64,000 nucleotides of DNA from Microbacterium sp. RU1D (GTDB lineage: Bacteria > Actinomycetota > Actinomycetes > Actinomycetales > Microbacteriaceae): NCBI RefSeq assembly GCF_900156435.1, contig NZ_FTPQ01000001.1, positions 248,001 to 312,000 on the forward strand. The letters are read 5' to 3'. The notes under the pieces are model-generated. The model was given only the letters and a program-made list of their open reading frames with translations. It was not told the DNA's origin and ran no database searches. The position numbers and the translations under genes are program-made. Shown here piece by piece: positions 7,857 through 19,562 of this stretch. How positions within the stretch are numbered: position 1 is the first letter of the stretch; each line of letters opens with the position of its first letter.

Positions 7857-8921
7857 TCACCACAGTTCCGGCTCCGGCTCGTACGCGAAGGCCTCCGCCA
7901 CCCGGTCGCCGGGCAATTCGTCGAGCCGCGGGGGCGTCCAGCGCGGAGACCGGTCCTTGTCGACGACCTGCGCGCGGATCCCCTCGACGAGATCGGGCTG
8001 GGTGAACGCGAACCACAGCACGAGGCCGTACTCCTGCGCGAGGGTGGCGCGCAGGGAGGGCAGGGCGCGGGCGCGACGGACCGCCTCGAGGGTCACCGCC
8101 ACCGCCGTCGGCGCCGAGGAGGCGAGCAGGTCGGCGGTCTCGCGGGCCTCGGGCTCGGACCGCGCCCGCAGACGGTCGATGATCGCCGGCACGTCGTCGG
8201 CGGCGAAGGCGTCGTCGATCCACTCCCGCGCCGTCTCGAGGCGCGAGGGTTCGGGGCTCTCGTCGAACAGCAGCACGAGCTCGGTCGGGCTCGAGGGGTC
8301 GGCGCGGTTCTCCAGCGCCTCGTACAGCGCCTCGAGGTGGGCCGTGGGCACCATGTGGTCGGCGAATCCCGCATACAGCGCGTCGGCGGCATCCATCGTC
8401 CCGCCCGTCAGGGCCAGATATTCGCCGAGGCGGCCCGGGGCGCGGGCGAGCAGCCACGACCCGCCGACATCGGGCGTGAACCCGATGCGCGTCTCGGGCA
8501 TCGCCAGGCGCGAGCGCTCGGTCACGATGCGGATCGCGGCGTGGCCGGCCAACCCGATGCCGCCGCCCATGCAGACGCCGTCGGCGATGGCGATGATCGG
8601 CTTGCGCGACGTGGCGATGCGGTGGTCGAGGGCGTACTCCTCGCGGAAGAACGCGTGCACCTCCTCGACGCGACCGGCGGTGACCATCTCGTGCAGGGCC
8701 CGCACGTCGCCACCCGCGCAGAATCCGCGGTCGCCGGCCCCGTCGAGCAGGATGACGTCGACATCGGTGTCGCGCTCCCAGCGGTCGAGGGTGACATTGA
8801 GAGCCCGGATCATGTCGAGGTCGAGGGCGTTGATCGCGCGGGGCCGATTGAGGGTCAGGTGGCCGAGGCCGCGACGACCCCCGACGAGGACGCTGTCGTC
8901 TGCGGATCGCTGTGCGTGCAC
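7857..8921 (-). CDS. 3-hydroxyisobutyryl-CoA hydrolase
   Basis: A 354-residue member of the enoyl-CoA hydratase/isomerase superfamily, hydrolysing 3-hydroxyisobutyryl-CoA in valine breakdown. Length and motifs fit: LTLNRPRAINAL, GFCAGGDVRALH forming the oxyanion hole, GVCMGGGIGLAGH, and AMPETRIGFTPDVGGSW with the Glu and Asp typical of the hydrolase branch. The long C-terminal region (FDESPEPSRLETAREWI) is absent from simple crotonases. GTG 8921 lies six bases after a TAACGT box. No other valine catabolic genes are nearby. Confidence 0.88.
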   Translation of the reverse strand: MHAQRSADDSVLVGGRRGLGHLTLNRPRAINALDLDMIRALNVTLDRWERDTDVDVILLDGAGDRGFCAGGDVRALHEMVTAGRVEEVHAFFREEYALDHRIATSRKPIIAIADGVCMGGGIGLAGHAAIRIVTERSRLAMPETRIGFTPDVGGSWLLARAPGRLGEYLALTGGTMDAADALYAGFADHMVPTAHLEALYEALENRADPSSPTELVLLFDESPEPSRLETAREWIDDAFAADDVPAIIDRLRARSEPEARETADLLASSAPTAVAVTLEAVRRARALPSLRATLAQEYGLVLWFAFTQPDLVEGIRAQVVDKDRSPRWTPPRLDELPGDRVAEAFAYEPEPELW

Positions 8922-8927
8922 GGTGCC

Positions 8928-8933
8928 ACGTTA
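8928..8933 (-). promoter_or_regulatory. -10 box TAACGT, leaderless start of hydrolase gene
   Basis: Minus-strand TAACGT, six bases, then the GTG at 8921. No Shine-Dalgarno sequence is seen. Confidence 0.45.
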
Positions 8934-9008
8934 CACACGCCCCGAGATGGGTTTTCGGCCCCGGATCGGGGAAGATGGACAGAACGCCCACCGAACGAGA
9001 GGTGCCGA

Positions 9009-10346
9009 ATGCCCGACGGACAGGTGCTGGAGCTCGCCGGCCTCACCAAACGCTTCGGAGCGGTGTCGGCGGTCGACGATCTCTCCGCGCGCATCGAACC
9101 GGGACAGGTCACCGGATTCCTCGGCCCGAACGGTGCCGGCAAGACCACGTCGCTGCGCATGCTGCTCGGCCTCGTGCGTCCCTCGTCGGGGACCGCGACG
9201 ATCGGCGGCAAGGCGTTCGCCGACCTCGCCTCGCCGCTGCAGACGGTGGGCGCAGCCCTGGAGGCCTCGAGCTTCCACCCCGGCCGGTCGGCCGCGAACC
9301 ACCTCAAGGTCTACGCCCGCGCGGCGAACCTGCCCACCGCCCGCATCGATCACGTGCTGGGGCTGGTCGGCCTCGCCGACGTCGCCGGACGCCGCGTCGG
9401 CGGCTTCTCGCTCGGCATGCGCCAGCGCCTGGGTCTGGCCACGGCGCTGCTGGGCGACCCGGGCGTGCTGGTGCTCGACGAGCCGTCGAACGGCCTCGAC
9501 CCCGAGGGCATCCGGTGGATGCGCTCCCTGCTGCGCCACCTCGCCGAAGAGGGACGCACGGTGCTCATCTCCTCGCACCTGCTCGCCGAGGTGCAGCAGA
9601 CCGTCGACGCGCTGCTGATCATCTCGCGCGGCCGGCTCGTGTTCCAGGGCGGCATCGAAGACCTCGCCGACCCCGACGAGTACGCCACCGTCGTCGACTC
9701 CCCCGATCGCGCCGCGCTGTCGCGCCTGCTCGACGAGCGCGGCATCGAGTACCAGCTGCTGCGCAACGGCTTCACGATCCGCCACCACGAGCCGGTCGAG
9801 GTCGGCGCTCTGGCCGCCGGCGCGGGCATCGCGCTGTCGAACCTGCAGAGCAAGGGAGCGAGCCTGGAGGACATCTTCCTCGAGCTCGTGAGCGGCGTCC
9901 GCGTGCACGCGAGCGCCGGGGGGACCACGCTCCAGACGACGGATGCCACGGCCCCCGCGTCCGAGGACGCCCCGGCCGCCAATGAGGTCGCTGCGGCCGT
10001 CGTGGCGGCAGACGCCCCCGCGGCTGCGGCCGAGCACGCCCCGCCGGTCGAGGACGCCCCGCCCTCGGTCGAGGACCGCGTCGCCGACGAACCCCGCCCG
10101 TCCACGGCGCTGGTCGCGGTCATCGCCCCCGCCGCGGGTGCTCCCGCCGCCTCGGCCCCCGCCGCCCCGGCCCGCGCCGAGGTCGCCGACGGGCCCCGTC
10201 CGTCCTACGCGGTGGCGTCGACCGGGGTCATCGACATCGTGCCCGTGGGCAGCGCGCCCGCCGCCGATGCCTCCGACGGCGCCACGCCCGACGGCGCCGC
10301 GCCCGACGACCACCGCACCCGTCGCGAGCAGGAGGTGTCGCGATGA
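9009..10346 (+). CDS. ABC transporter ATP-binding protein with low-complexity tail
   Basis: A 445-residue protein. Residues 1-300 are a complete ABC ATPase: Walker A GPNGAGKTT, signature FSLGMRQR, Walker B VLVLDEPSNGLDP and switch His in ISSHLL, followed by the regulatory extension usual in ABC-2 exporters. The last 140 residues are unusual, a disordered run rich in Ala, Pro, Asp and Glu (repeats such as APAASAPAAPA) without recognisable domain. The start is ATG 9009 with GAGAGG six bases upstream. It overlaps the permease gene by four bases (ATGA), forming a two-gene exporter. The substrate is unknown. Confidence 0.93.
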   Translation: MPDGQVLELAGLTKRFGAVSAVDDLSARIEPGQVTGFLGPNGAGKTTSLRMLLGLVRPSSGTATIGGKAFADLASPLQTVGAALEASSFHPGRSAANHLKVYARAANLPTARIDHVLGLVGLADVAGRRVGGFSLGMRQRLGLATALLGDPGVLVLDEPSNGLDPEGIRWMRSLLRHLAEEGRTVLISSHLLAEVQQTVDALLIISRGRLVFQGGIEDLADPDEYATVVDSPDRAALSRLLDERGIEYQLLRNGFTIRHHEPVEVGALAAGAGIALSNLQSKGASLEDIFLELVSGVRVHASAGGTTLQTTDATAPASEDAPAANEVAAAVVAADAPAAAAEHAPPVEDAPPSVEDRVADEPRPSTALVAVIAPAAGAPAASAPAAPARAEVADGPRPSYAVASTGVIDIVPVGSAPAADASDGATPDGAAPDDHRTRREQEVSR

Positions 10347-11161
10347 CGCTCCTGTCCGCCACGCGGTCCGAGTACACGAAGCAATTCACCACCGCCGGCT
10401 GGTGGGTGCTCGGCATCGTCCTCATCGTCTACGTCGCCTTCACCGCGGGCCTTCTCGCGTTCGTGTTCGGCGGGGTGGCCTCGGGCCGACTCACCGGGTC
10501 GTCGGGTCCGGCGATGTCGGCCGACGGCGTCCCGCCGCTCGTCTACAGCACGGCCTCGGCGGTCGGCTACGTCTTCCCCCTGCTCATCGGCACCCTCATG
10601 GTGACCACGGAGTTCCGCCACAAGACGCTGACCCCGACTTTCCTGTCGACGCCGCGGCGCGGCGTCGTGCTCGCGGGCAAATTCGTCGTCGGCATCCTGG
10701 TCGGGCTGTTGTACGGCATCCTGGGCTCCCTCGCGGCGATCGCGACGGGGGCGGGCGTTCTGAGCATCTTCGGCATCGACGCGGAGCTGACCTCCGCCGA
10801 CACGTGGGTGCTCGTGGGCCGCATGCTGCTGGCCTTCGCGCTGTGGGCCGTGGTCGGCATCGGCGTCGGCACGGTCGTGCGCAATCAGGTCGCCGCCATC
10901 GTGATCGTGCTCGCGGTCACGCTGTTCGTCGAGCCGATCATCCGCACCCTGGGCGGGGTCGTCGAGGGCTTCGGCGACGTGGTGAAGTGGTTCCCCAGCG
11001 CCGCGAGCGACGCGCTCGTGGGGCAGACCATCTTCGGCGCGATGGGCACGGCGGGCGGCGGCACCCTCGAGTGGTGGGCGGGCGGTCTCGTGCTGCTCGG
11101 CTATGCCGTCGTGCTGCTCGTCATCGGCCTGTTCACGACCTGGCGCCGCGACATCGACTGA
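10343..11161 (+). CDS. ABC-2 type transporter permease
   Basis: A 272-residue membrane protein, partner of the preceding ATPase. About six hydrophobic segments are seen, the first around WWVLGIVLIVYVAFTAGL and the last around LVLLGYAVVLLVIGLFT. The cytoplasmic motif VTTEFRHKTLTPTFLSTP (about 90-107) is the conserved EFR-x-x-T loop of ABC-2 permeases. Translation is coupled to the ATPase by ATGA overlap. The substrate cannot be inferred. Confidence 0.9.
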   Translation: MTLLSATRSEYTKQFTTAGWWVLGIVLIVYVAFTAGLLAFVFGGVASGRLTGSSGPAMSADGVPPLVYSTASAVGYVFPLLIGTLMVTTEFRHKTLTPTFLSTPRRGVVLAGKFVVGILVGLLYGILGSLAAIATGAGVLSIFGIDAELTSADTWVLVGRMLLAFALWAVVGIGVGTVVRNQVAAIVIVLAVTLFVEPIIRTLGGVVEGFGDVVKWFPSAASDALVGQTIFGAMGTAGGGTLEWWAGGLVLLGYAVVLLVIGLFTTWRRDID

Positions 11162-11215
11162 CCCGCCCGGCGCTGCGCTTTTTGTCGGCGCCGTCCGCAG
11201 CGGCGAGAATCAACC

Positions 11216-12034
11216 GTGCTCGATGGACCGGTGATCGCCGAGTGGCTCCCCGTCTCGGTGGCCGCGCTCGTCCTGCTGCTCGTCGCCGCGGGCGTCGCCG
11301 GCTGGGTCGATGCCGTGGTGGGCGGGGGCGGACTCATCCAGCTCCCCGCGCTCGTGATCGGCGTGCCCAAAGACGTCGCGACGCCCTTCATCCTCGGCAC
11401 CAACAAGCTGTCGTCGTTCTTCGGAACGCTCTCGGCGAGCTGGGTGTACCTGCGACGCATCCGGGTGCAGCTCGTGCTCCTCGTGCCGCTCGTCGCGGGC
11501 GCGTACGCCGGATCGACGGTCGGTGCCGCCCTGTCGCGTTTCGTCCCGCGCGAGGTGCTGACGCCGATCGTGCTCGTGGCCGTCGTGGCCGTCGCGCTGT
11601 ACACCCTGTTCAAGCCGAAGATGGGCCTCGAGCACGCACCGCGCCACGACTCCCGCGCGGCCGTCGCCTGGAGGGCGGGGGCGATCGGTCTGCTGGTCGG
11701 CTTCTACGACGGCATCCTGGGTCCGGGGACGGGCTCGTTCTTCGTCATCCTCATCGTGGGCGTGCTGGGCTACGGCTTCCTTCAGGCCAGCGTCAACGCC
11801 AAGATCGCCAACCTCACCACCAACCTCGCGGCCCTCGCGGTGTACGGCGTCCACGGCGAGATCATCCTCGCGCTGGGCCTCGCCATGGCCGTGATGAACA
11901 TCACCGGGGGCTTCATCGGCGCCCACATGGCCACGCGCCGGGGCAGCGGCTTCGTGCGGATCGTGTTCCTGGTGACCCTGTCGATCCTGATCGTCAAGCT
12001 CGCGTGGGACACCGTGGTGCAGTTCACGAGCTGA
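11216..12034 (+). CDS. TauE/SafE family membrane permease
   Basis: A 272-residue polytopic protein of the TauE/SafE (TSUP) family of organic-acid or sulfite/sulfonate exporters. The duplicated family motif is clear: AGWVDAVVGGGGLIQLPAL near residue 25-45 and VGFYDGILGPGTGSFF near 160-175, each opening one half of eight predicted helices. TNKLSSFFGT is also typical. GTG 11216 has no Shine-Dalgarno; a GAGAAT box lies five bases upstream, so it may be leaderless. It is followed by a long palindrome and is convergent with the next gene. Confidence 0.88.
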   Translation: MLDGPVIAEWLPVSVAALVLLLVAAGVAGWVDAVVGGGGLIQLPALVIGVPKDVATPFILGTNKLSSFFGTLSASWVYLRRIRVQLVLLVPLVAGAYAGSTVGAALSRFVPREVLTPIVLVAVVAVALYTLFKPKMGLEHAPRHDSRAAVAWRAGAIGLLVGFYDGILGPGTGSFFVILIVGVLGYGFLQASVNAKIANLTTNLAALAVYGVHGEIILALGLAMAVMNITGGFIGAHMATRRGSGFVRIVFLVTLSILIVKLAWDTVVQFTS

Positions 12035-12055
12035 GCGCAGCGCCGCTCGCGCCGG

Positions 12056-12114
12056 TCGAGTGTCCGAGAAACCCGGACGGCGCGAAAGTTCGTCCGCGTG
12101 TCGTGGACACTCGA
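12056..12114. repeat. Intergenic long palindrome, copy P3
   Basis: Outer arms TCGAGTGTCC and GGACACTCGA pair over 10 bp. After eight mismatched bases on each side, CGGACG/CGTCCG pair again around a GCGCGAAAGTT-type loop. It has the same outer stem, internal bulge and inner stem plan as P1 and P2 but a different sequence. It lies between convergent genes. Confidence 0.75.
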
Positions 12115-12170
12115 TCGCCGCGGGCGTGCGGAGGGCGAGCCGGGGCGGGCGCGGGGGCGCGACCAAGGGC

Positions 12171-12236
12171 GGGCGCGAGCGCGGGCCGGCGCGGGAGGGC
12201 GCGAGCACGGGCCGGCGGGCGCGAGCACGGGCCGGC
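12171..12236. repeat. 20-bp direct repeat, three copies
   Basis: GGGCGCGAGCACGGGCCGGC occurs twice back to back, with a third copy (one base different) six bases earlier. The gene-free stretch between TauE-like gene and the next minus gene is otherwise very GC-rich and featureless. Confidence 0.75.
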
Positions 12237-12258
12237 GCTCTGGCGCTGCCGGCGCCGC

Positions 12259-12648
12259 TCAGGCGACGATGTCGGCCACGTCCTCCGGCTCGGATGCCAC
12301 GTCGAGGCGCAGCGCCTTCACCAGGGCCACGCCGTGCTTGGTGGTGAGCACCAGGCGCTCGAACTCGTCGTGACCGACGAGGTCGACGACCACGCTCGGC
12401 TTTCGCCCGCGGATGATGACGAAGTCGTTGCCGCCGGCGGACTTCCACGTGCCGGCGCCGACCGCGACGGGCAAGTTGATTCCGGGGTTCGGCACCCCGC
12501 GGATCCAGGTCCACGCGTCGTCGGTCAGCTGCACCCGGTCGATGTGCTCGCGGGGGACGACGATGTTGGTCTTGCGGAACGACAGAGCCCGCTCGGTCGG
12601 CGAGAGCACGACCTCGAGCTGCGTCGAATCGAGCAGCAGGGTCACCAT
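12259..12648 (-). CDS. Conserved hypothetical protein, PH-like pattern
   Basis: A 129-residue soluble protein of alternating beta-strand character: TLLLDSTQLEVVLSPTERA, TNIVVPREHIDRVQLTDDAW, then GTWKSAGGNDFVIIRGRK, VVVDLVGHDEFERLVLTT and an amphipathic C-terminus. The pattern resembles small bacterial PH-like domains, but no family is claimed. ATG 12648 is preferred since AGGATGG sits about six bases upstream; ATG 12657 is an alternative. It is divergent from fbiC, with which it shares a 142-bp intergenic region. Confidence 0.75.
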   Translation of the reverse strand: MVTLLLDSTQLEVVLSPTERALSFRKTNIVVPREHIDRVQLTDDAWTWIRGVPNPGINLPVAVGAGTWKSAGGNDFVIIRGRKPSVVVDLVGHDEFERLVLTTKHGVALVKALRLDVASEPEDVADIVA

Positions 12649-12778
12649 GCCTTCCATCCTGCCAGCGTCGCCGCACGCGGATCGGCCGGGCACCTCACAG
12701 GACGGCAACGATCGAACGCAACGGATGCCACGACGTCCGGCCCGCATACCCTCCGGCCCTGATGTCGGAGCGGGGGGA

Positions 12779-12784
12779 TAGCCT
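12779..12784 (+). promoter_or_regulatory. -10 box TAGCCT, leaderless start of fbiC
   Basis: TAGCCT, then GGAGCG, then ATG 12791. It is the same hexamer and spacing as at the SDR gene at 1199. GGAGCG could alternatively act as a weak Shine-Dalgarno sequence. Confidence 0.5.
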
Positions 12785-12790
12785 GGAGCG

Positions 12791-15213
<2,423 letters not shown>

Positions 15214-15217
<4 letters not shown>

Positions 15218-16707
15218 GAGTCGTCGACGTCGCGATCGTCGGCGCCGGTTTCGCCGGCCTCGCGATGGCCGGCGCCCTGCGCCGGGCCGGCCGCGACGAC
15301 ATCGTCGTGCTCGAACGCGCCGACGACGTGGGCGGCACGTGGCGCGACAACACCTACCCCGGCGTCGCGTGCGACGTGCCCGCCCACCTTTACAGCCTCG
15401 CCGCGCACCCCAACCCGCACTGGACGCGCACCTTCGCCGCGGGCGGCGAGATCCAGCGATACCTGCGCGACGTCGCCGTTCGCGAGAACCTCGGCGAGCG
15501 CCTGCGCCTGCGCACCCCGCTCCTCGGCGCGCGGTGGGATGCTGATCGCGCCGTCTGGCACCTCGACACGGGTGCGGAACCCGTCACGGCCCGCTCCCTC
15601 GTCCTGGCCTGCGGGCGCCTGACCGAGCCGCACGTGCCCGCGATCGAGGGGCTCGAGTCGTTCGACGGCGCCCTGTTCCACTCCGCTCGGTGGGATCACG
15701 ACGTCGACCTCGCCGGGAAACGCGTCGCCGTGGTGGGCACCGGCGCGAGCGCCGTGCAGCTCGTCCCGGAACTGGCCGGCCGCGCCGCCCACGTCACGCT
15801 CTTCCAGCGCACGCCCGCGTGGATCGTCCCGCGCGGGGGCGGGGACATCCCCGTCGACGAGCGCGAACGCCTCGCCGATCACCCCGGCGACCTCGCACGC
15901 TTGCGGGCGGAGCTCTACGCCGAGGGCGAGCAGCGCTTCGCCTCCCGCTCGGGTGAGCCCGCGGCATCCGCCGCCGCCCGCGAGATCGCGCTCGACCACC
16001 TGCACGCCCAGGTCGCCGACCCCGCCCTGCGCGACGCGCTGACCCCCGACTACGCCTTCGGATGCAAGCGCGTGCTGCTCTCCGACGCGTTCTACCCCGC
16101 GGTGGCCTCGGATGCCGTGACCCTGGAGCCCACGGCGCTCGTCTCGGTCGAGGGCTCGACGCTTGTGGCCGCGAGCGGGGCGCGTCACGACGCCGACGTT
16201 CTCGTGCTGGCGACCGGCTTCGCCTCGGCGCAGCAGCCCTACGCCGACCTCGTGCACGGCGAGGAGGGAACGCTCGCGGCGCACTGGTCCGACGGTATGA
16301 CCTCGTTCGGGTCCACGGTGGTCGTCGGCTTCCCCAACCTCTTCGTGCTGAACGGCCCCAACGCGAGCCTCGGACACAACTCCGCCGTGCTCATGGCCGA
16401 GGAGCAGGCCGCCTACGTCGTGCGCGCGCTGTGCGAGCGCGACCGGCGCCCGGATCTCGTGCTGCGGGTGCGCCCGGATGCCGAGACCGCGTACACCGAC
16501 GAGATCGCCGCGGCCGCGGCATCCACCCCCTGGCTCACCGGCGGCTGCCGCAACTGGTACGTCGACCACCGCTCGGGCCGCCTCACGCTGCTGTGGCCCG
16601 GCACGGTGCAGGCGTTTCACGAGAGACTGGCCGGCGCCGACGGGTCGGAGTTCGAGCCCGCCCGCACGCCCGTCACCGGTTCCATCCCCACCCACCCGCA
16701 CGGCTAG
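15214..16707 (+). CDS. Flavin monooxygenase, Baeyer-Villiger type
   Basis: A 497-residue FAD/NADPH monooxygenase. The FAD Rossmann motif is VAIVGAGFAGLAMAGAL at the N-terminus, and the Baeyer-Villiger fingerprint FxGxxxHxxxW is present as FDGALFHSARW (about 150-160). The NADPH motif VAVVGTGASAVQLVPEL follows, then DVLVLATGF. DNTYPGVACDVPAHLYSL is also typical. Such enzymes oxidise ketones or other carbonyls with O2. GTG 15214 overlaps the fbiC stop and fgd begins nine bases after its end, so it is part of the F420 operon, although it uses FAD itself; a link to F420 chemistry is inferred from position only. Confidence 0.9.
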
Positions 16708-16716
16708 GAGACAGCG

Positions 16717-17727
16717 ATGACCATTCCCCTGCGTTTCGGTTACAAGGCGTCGAGCGAGCAGTTCGGCCCGAACGAACTGCTCGAGTTCGGCGTGCTCGCC
16801 GAGGAGATGGGCTTCGACTCCGTCTTCCTTTCCGACCACCTGCAGCCCTGGATGCACGACGGCGGCCACGCCCCCAACGCCCTGCCGTGGTTGGGCGCCC
16901 TCGGTGCGCGCACCGAGCGGGTGATGATCGGCACGAGCGTGCTCACCCCGACCTTCCGCTACCACCCGGGCGTGATCGCCCAGGTGTTCGCCACGCTCGG
17001 CGTCATGTACCCCGGCCGCGTGGTCCTGGGCGTGGGCACGGGAGAGGCGCTGAACGAGGTCACCCTCGGCCTGGATTGGCCCGAGCCGCCCGAGCGCTTC
17101 CAGCGGCTCAAAGAGGCCATCACGATCATCAACGAGCTCTGGGCCGGCGAACGGGTCACCTACGAGGGCACCTATTACTCGGTGAAGGAGGCCACCATCT
17201 ACGACCGCCCCGAGCAGAAGGTGCCCATCTACATCGGCGCCTCCGGGCCCGCCGCCACGCGTCTGGCCGGCCGCATCGCCGAGGGCTACATCACCACGAG
17301 CGGCAAAGACCCCGAGCTCTACACCGACAAGCTCCTCCCCGCCCTCGACGACGGCCTGTCCAAGGCCAGTCGCACCCGCGACGACGTCGACACGCTCATG
17401 GAGGTCAAGGTCTCGTACCACCCCGACCACGACACCGCCCTCGAGAAGACGCGCTTCTGGGCACCGCTGGCCCTCACCCCCGACGAGAAGATGAGCGTGC
17501 ACGACCCGCTCGAGATGCAGCGCCTCGCGAACGAGCTGCCCATCGAGCGCGTCGCCTCCCGCTTCATCGTGTCGACCGACCCCGACGAGCACGTCGAGCG
17601 CATCGCGCGTTACGTCGACCTCGGCTTCCGCCACCTCGTGTTCCACGACCCCGGACACGACCAGAAGGAGTTCCTGCACATGTACGGCGAGGAGATCCTC
17701 CCCCGCCTGCGCAAGCGCTTCGGCTGA
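16717..17727 (+). CDS. fgd: F420-dependent glucose-6-phosphate dehydrogenase
   Basis: Oxidises glucose-6-phosphate to 6-phosphogluconolactone while reducing F420. The 336 residues match mycobacterial FGD1 along the whole length: LRFGYKASSEQFGPNEL, SDHLQPWMHDGGHAP with the catalytic His and Trp, GTSVLTPTFRYHP, LGVGTGEALNEV with the key Glu, TSGKDPELYTDKLLPA and LVFHDPGHDQKEFL. It is a luciferase-like TIM barrel. A Shine-Dalgarno AGGAGA precedes ATG 16717. Its presence implies that the host does use F420, which bears on the defective CofH half encoded upstream. Confidence 0.94.
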   Translation: MTIPLRFGYKASSEQFGPNELLEFGVLAEEMGFDSVFLSDHLQPWMHDGGHAPNALPWLGALGARTERVMIGTSVLTPTFRYHPGVIAQVFATLGVMYPGRVVLGVGTGEALNEVTLGLDWPEPPERFQRLKEAITIINELWAGERVTYEGTYYSVKEATIYDRPEQKVPIYIGASGPAATRLAGRIAEGYITTSGKDPELYTDKLLPALDDGLSKASRTRDDVDTLMEVKVSYHPDHDTALEKTRFWAPLALTPDEKMSVHDPLEMQRLANELPIERVASRFIVSTDPDEHVERIARYVDLGFRHLVFHDPGHDQKEFLHMYGEEILPRLRKRFG

Positions 17728-17845
17728 GGCGCGGCGGCTCCCGCCGGGCTCGGGCCGGTCGCGGCGGACGCCGTCGCAGCACGAAACCTCGGCCCACCGC
17801 TACCCCCGCCCACGGATGTCCATGGTTCGACGCACAATGGAGCCG

Positions 17846-18478
17846 ATGAGCACCCCAGAGATCCGCGACGGATGGTCGATCATCGTCCCGGTCAAACCCG
17901 CGGCGATCGGCAAATCGCGCCTGACCGGCGTCTCCGACCGCGAGGCGCTCGCCCGCGCCCTCGCGCTCGACACGATCGCAGCCGCCGCCGCGACGCCCCG
18001 AGTCGCGCGCGTCGTCGTCGTCACCGACGATGCGGAGATCTCCCGACTGGTGGACCAGTGGCCCGCGGTCGACGTGGTCAGCGAGGGAGACGTCCGCGGC
18101 CTCGACGCGGCGATCGCCCTCGGCGCGGAGGCTGCGGGCCAGGGCACGCCCCGAGCCGCCCTCCTCGGCGACGTCCCGGCGCTCACCCCGCACGACCTCG
18201 ACGCCGCCCTGGAACTGGCCGGTCGTGTGGAGCGGGGCCTGGTCCCGGATGCCGAGGGCACCGGCTCCACCCTCGTCACGGCCCGACCGGGCGCGGTGTG
18301 GGTGTCGGCGTTCGGCGCCGACTCCGCCGCGCGTCACCGCCTGCTCGGGTGCGCCGACCTCGCCGTACCCCGCGATTCGACGCTGCGCCGCGACGTCGAC
18401 ACCGCCGTGCAGCTCGCCGAGGCCGTCGCCCTGGGCGTCGGCCCGCGCACGGCCGCGGTGCTCGCGGCGGCGGCCTGA
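17846..18478 (+). CDS. cofC: 2-phospho-L-lactate guanylyltransferase CofC/FbiD
   Basis: Activates phospholactate or phosphoenolpyruvate with GTP to make the F420 side chain. The 210-residue protein has the nucleotidyltransferase opening IIVPVKPAAIGKSRL, then VVVVTDDAEISRL, GLDAAIALGAE and ALLGDVPALTPHDLD, as in CofC. The start is uncertain: ATG 17846 is chosen because CACAAT lies seven bases upstream, but in-frame ATGs at 17816 and 17837 exist. It sits 118 bp after fgd on the same strand and is convergent with cofD. Confidence 0.88.
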   Translation: MSTPEIRDGWSIIVPVKPAAIGKSRLTGVSDREALARALALDTIAAAAATPRVARVVVVTDDAEISRLVDQWPAVDVVSEGDVRGLDAAIALGAEAAGQGTPRAALLGDVPALTPHDLDAALELAGRVERGLVPDAEGTGSTLVTARPGAVWVSAFGADSAARHRLLGCADLAVPRDSTLRRDVDTAVQLAEAVALGVGPRTAAVLAAAA

Positions 18479-18596
18479 CCAGGGGCGCACGCCTCGACGC
18501 GGATCCGGAGATCCGTAACGTTCTCGGATGGGATACCCCGCGACGCCCGCATCCGCCGCTCTGCTTCCGCGCGCCGGCGGAACCCCGCTGGGCGCC

Positions 18597-19562
18597 TCAG
18601 GCCCCCAGCGCCGCCTCGGCGATCGCGGCCGACGCGTCGTCGTCGCTCATCCACAGCGGCCGCACGACCGCGCGGATCCCCGCCGCCTCGACGTCCGCCG
18701 CCGACGCGGCATCCTCCTCCGCCAGCAGCCACGCATCCAGCACCCCATCGGCCGAGCGGGCGCCGTAGTGCCGCGCGACGGCTGCCGCCGAGGTCTTCAC
18801 TCCGATCGCCGTCAGGCACACGTCGGCCATCCCGCGCACGACCCGGCCGCCGATGATCGGCGAGACCCCGACGACACGCGCCGAGCTCGCGCGCAGCGCC
18901 TCCCGGATGCCGGGGACGGAGAGGATCGGACCGATCGAGACGACCGGATTCGACGGCGCCAGCAGCACCACGTCGGCCGCCGCGATGGCATCCGTCACTC
19001 CGGGTGCGGGCACGGCATCCGAGATTCCGGGGTTCTCGAACGCGCGCGGAGTCAGCTGAGCGCGGTGGCGCGTCCACCACTCCTGGAAGTGCAGTCGGCG
19101 CCCGTCCTCGAGCAGCACGTGCGTGTCGACCTCGCTGTCGGTCATGGGCAGCATCCGGATGCCGAGCGGCCAGCGCTCGGCCATCCGACCGAGCACCTCG
19201 GTCGGCGTGTGGCCCTCGCGCAGCCAGCCGGTGCGCGCGAGGTGGGTGCCGAGGTCGAGGTCGCCGAGGGTGAACCACGGCCACCCGGCGCCCCACGCCT
19301 GCAGTTCTTCATTCACGCGCTCGGTGTCACCCGCGCGACCCCAGCCGCGGACGGTGTCGTTGACCCCGGCGAGAGCGTAGGTGATCGAGTCGATGTCGGG
19401 CTGGAGCCGGACGCCCGAGAGCCAGAGGTCGTCGCCGGTGTTGACCACCACCGTGGCCTCGCGAGCGCCGAGCCGACGCAGGGCGGCACGGACTCCGAGG
19501 GTGAACTTCGACCCCCCGACTCCACCGGCGAGGACGACGACACGGGGCTGGGGAGAGAGCAT
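18597..19562 (-). CDS. cofD: 2-phospho-L-lactate transferase CofD/FbiA
   Basis: Transfers the phospholactyl (or phosphoenolpyruvyl) group from the GDP/GMP-linked donor onto FO, giving F420-0 or its dehydro form. The 321 residues show VVVLAGGVGGSKFTLGV at the N-terminus, VVVNTGDDLWLSGVRL, QPDIDSITYALAGV, FTLGDLDLGTHLART, SEVDTHVLLEDG, VVLLAPSNPVVSIGPIL and VGVSPIIGG, the full CofD set. ATG 19562 lies six bases after AAGACT. It is convergent with cofC. The glutamate ligase FbiB is not in the window. Confidence 0.93.
   Translation of the reverse strand: MLSPQPRVVVLAGGVGGSKFTLGVRAALRRLGAREATVVVNTGDDLWLSGVRLQPDIDSITYALAGVNDTVRGWGRAGDTERVNEELQAWGAGWPWFTLGDLDLGTHLARTGWLREGHTPTEVLGRMAERWPLGIRMLPMTDSEVDTHVLLEDGRRLHFQEWWTRHRAQLTPRAFENPGISDAVPAPGVTDAIAAADVVLLAPSNPVVSIGPILSVPGIREALRASSARVVGVSPIIGGRVVRGMADVCLTAIGVKTSAAAVARHYGARSADGVLDAWLLAEEDAASAADVEAAGIRAVVRPLWMSDDDASAAIAEAALGA

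Noticed and set aside
9943..12762. 939-residue frame across the ABC permease and TauE genes
   Set aside because: It runs through two well-supported genes in another frame and is Arg/Pro-rich without domains.
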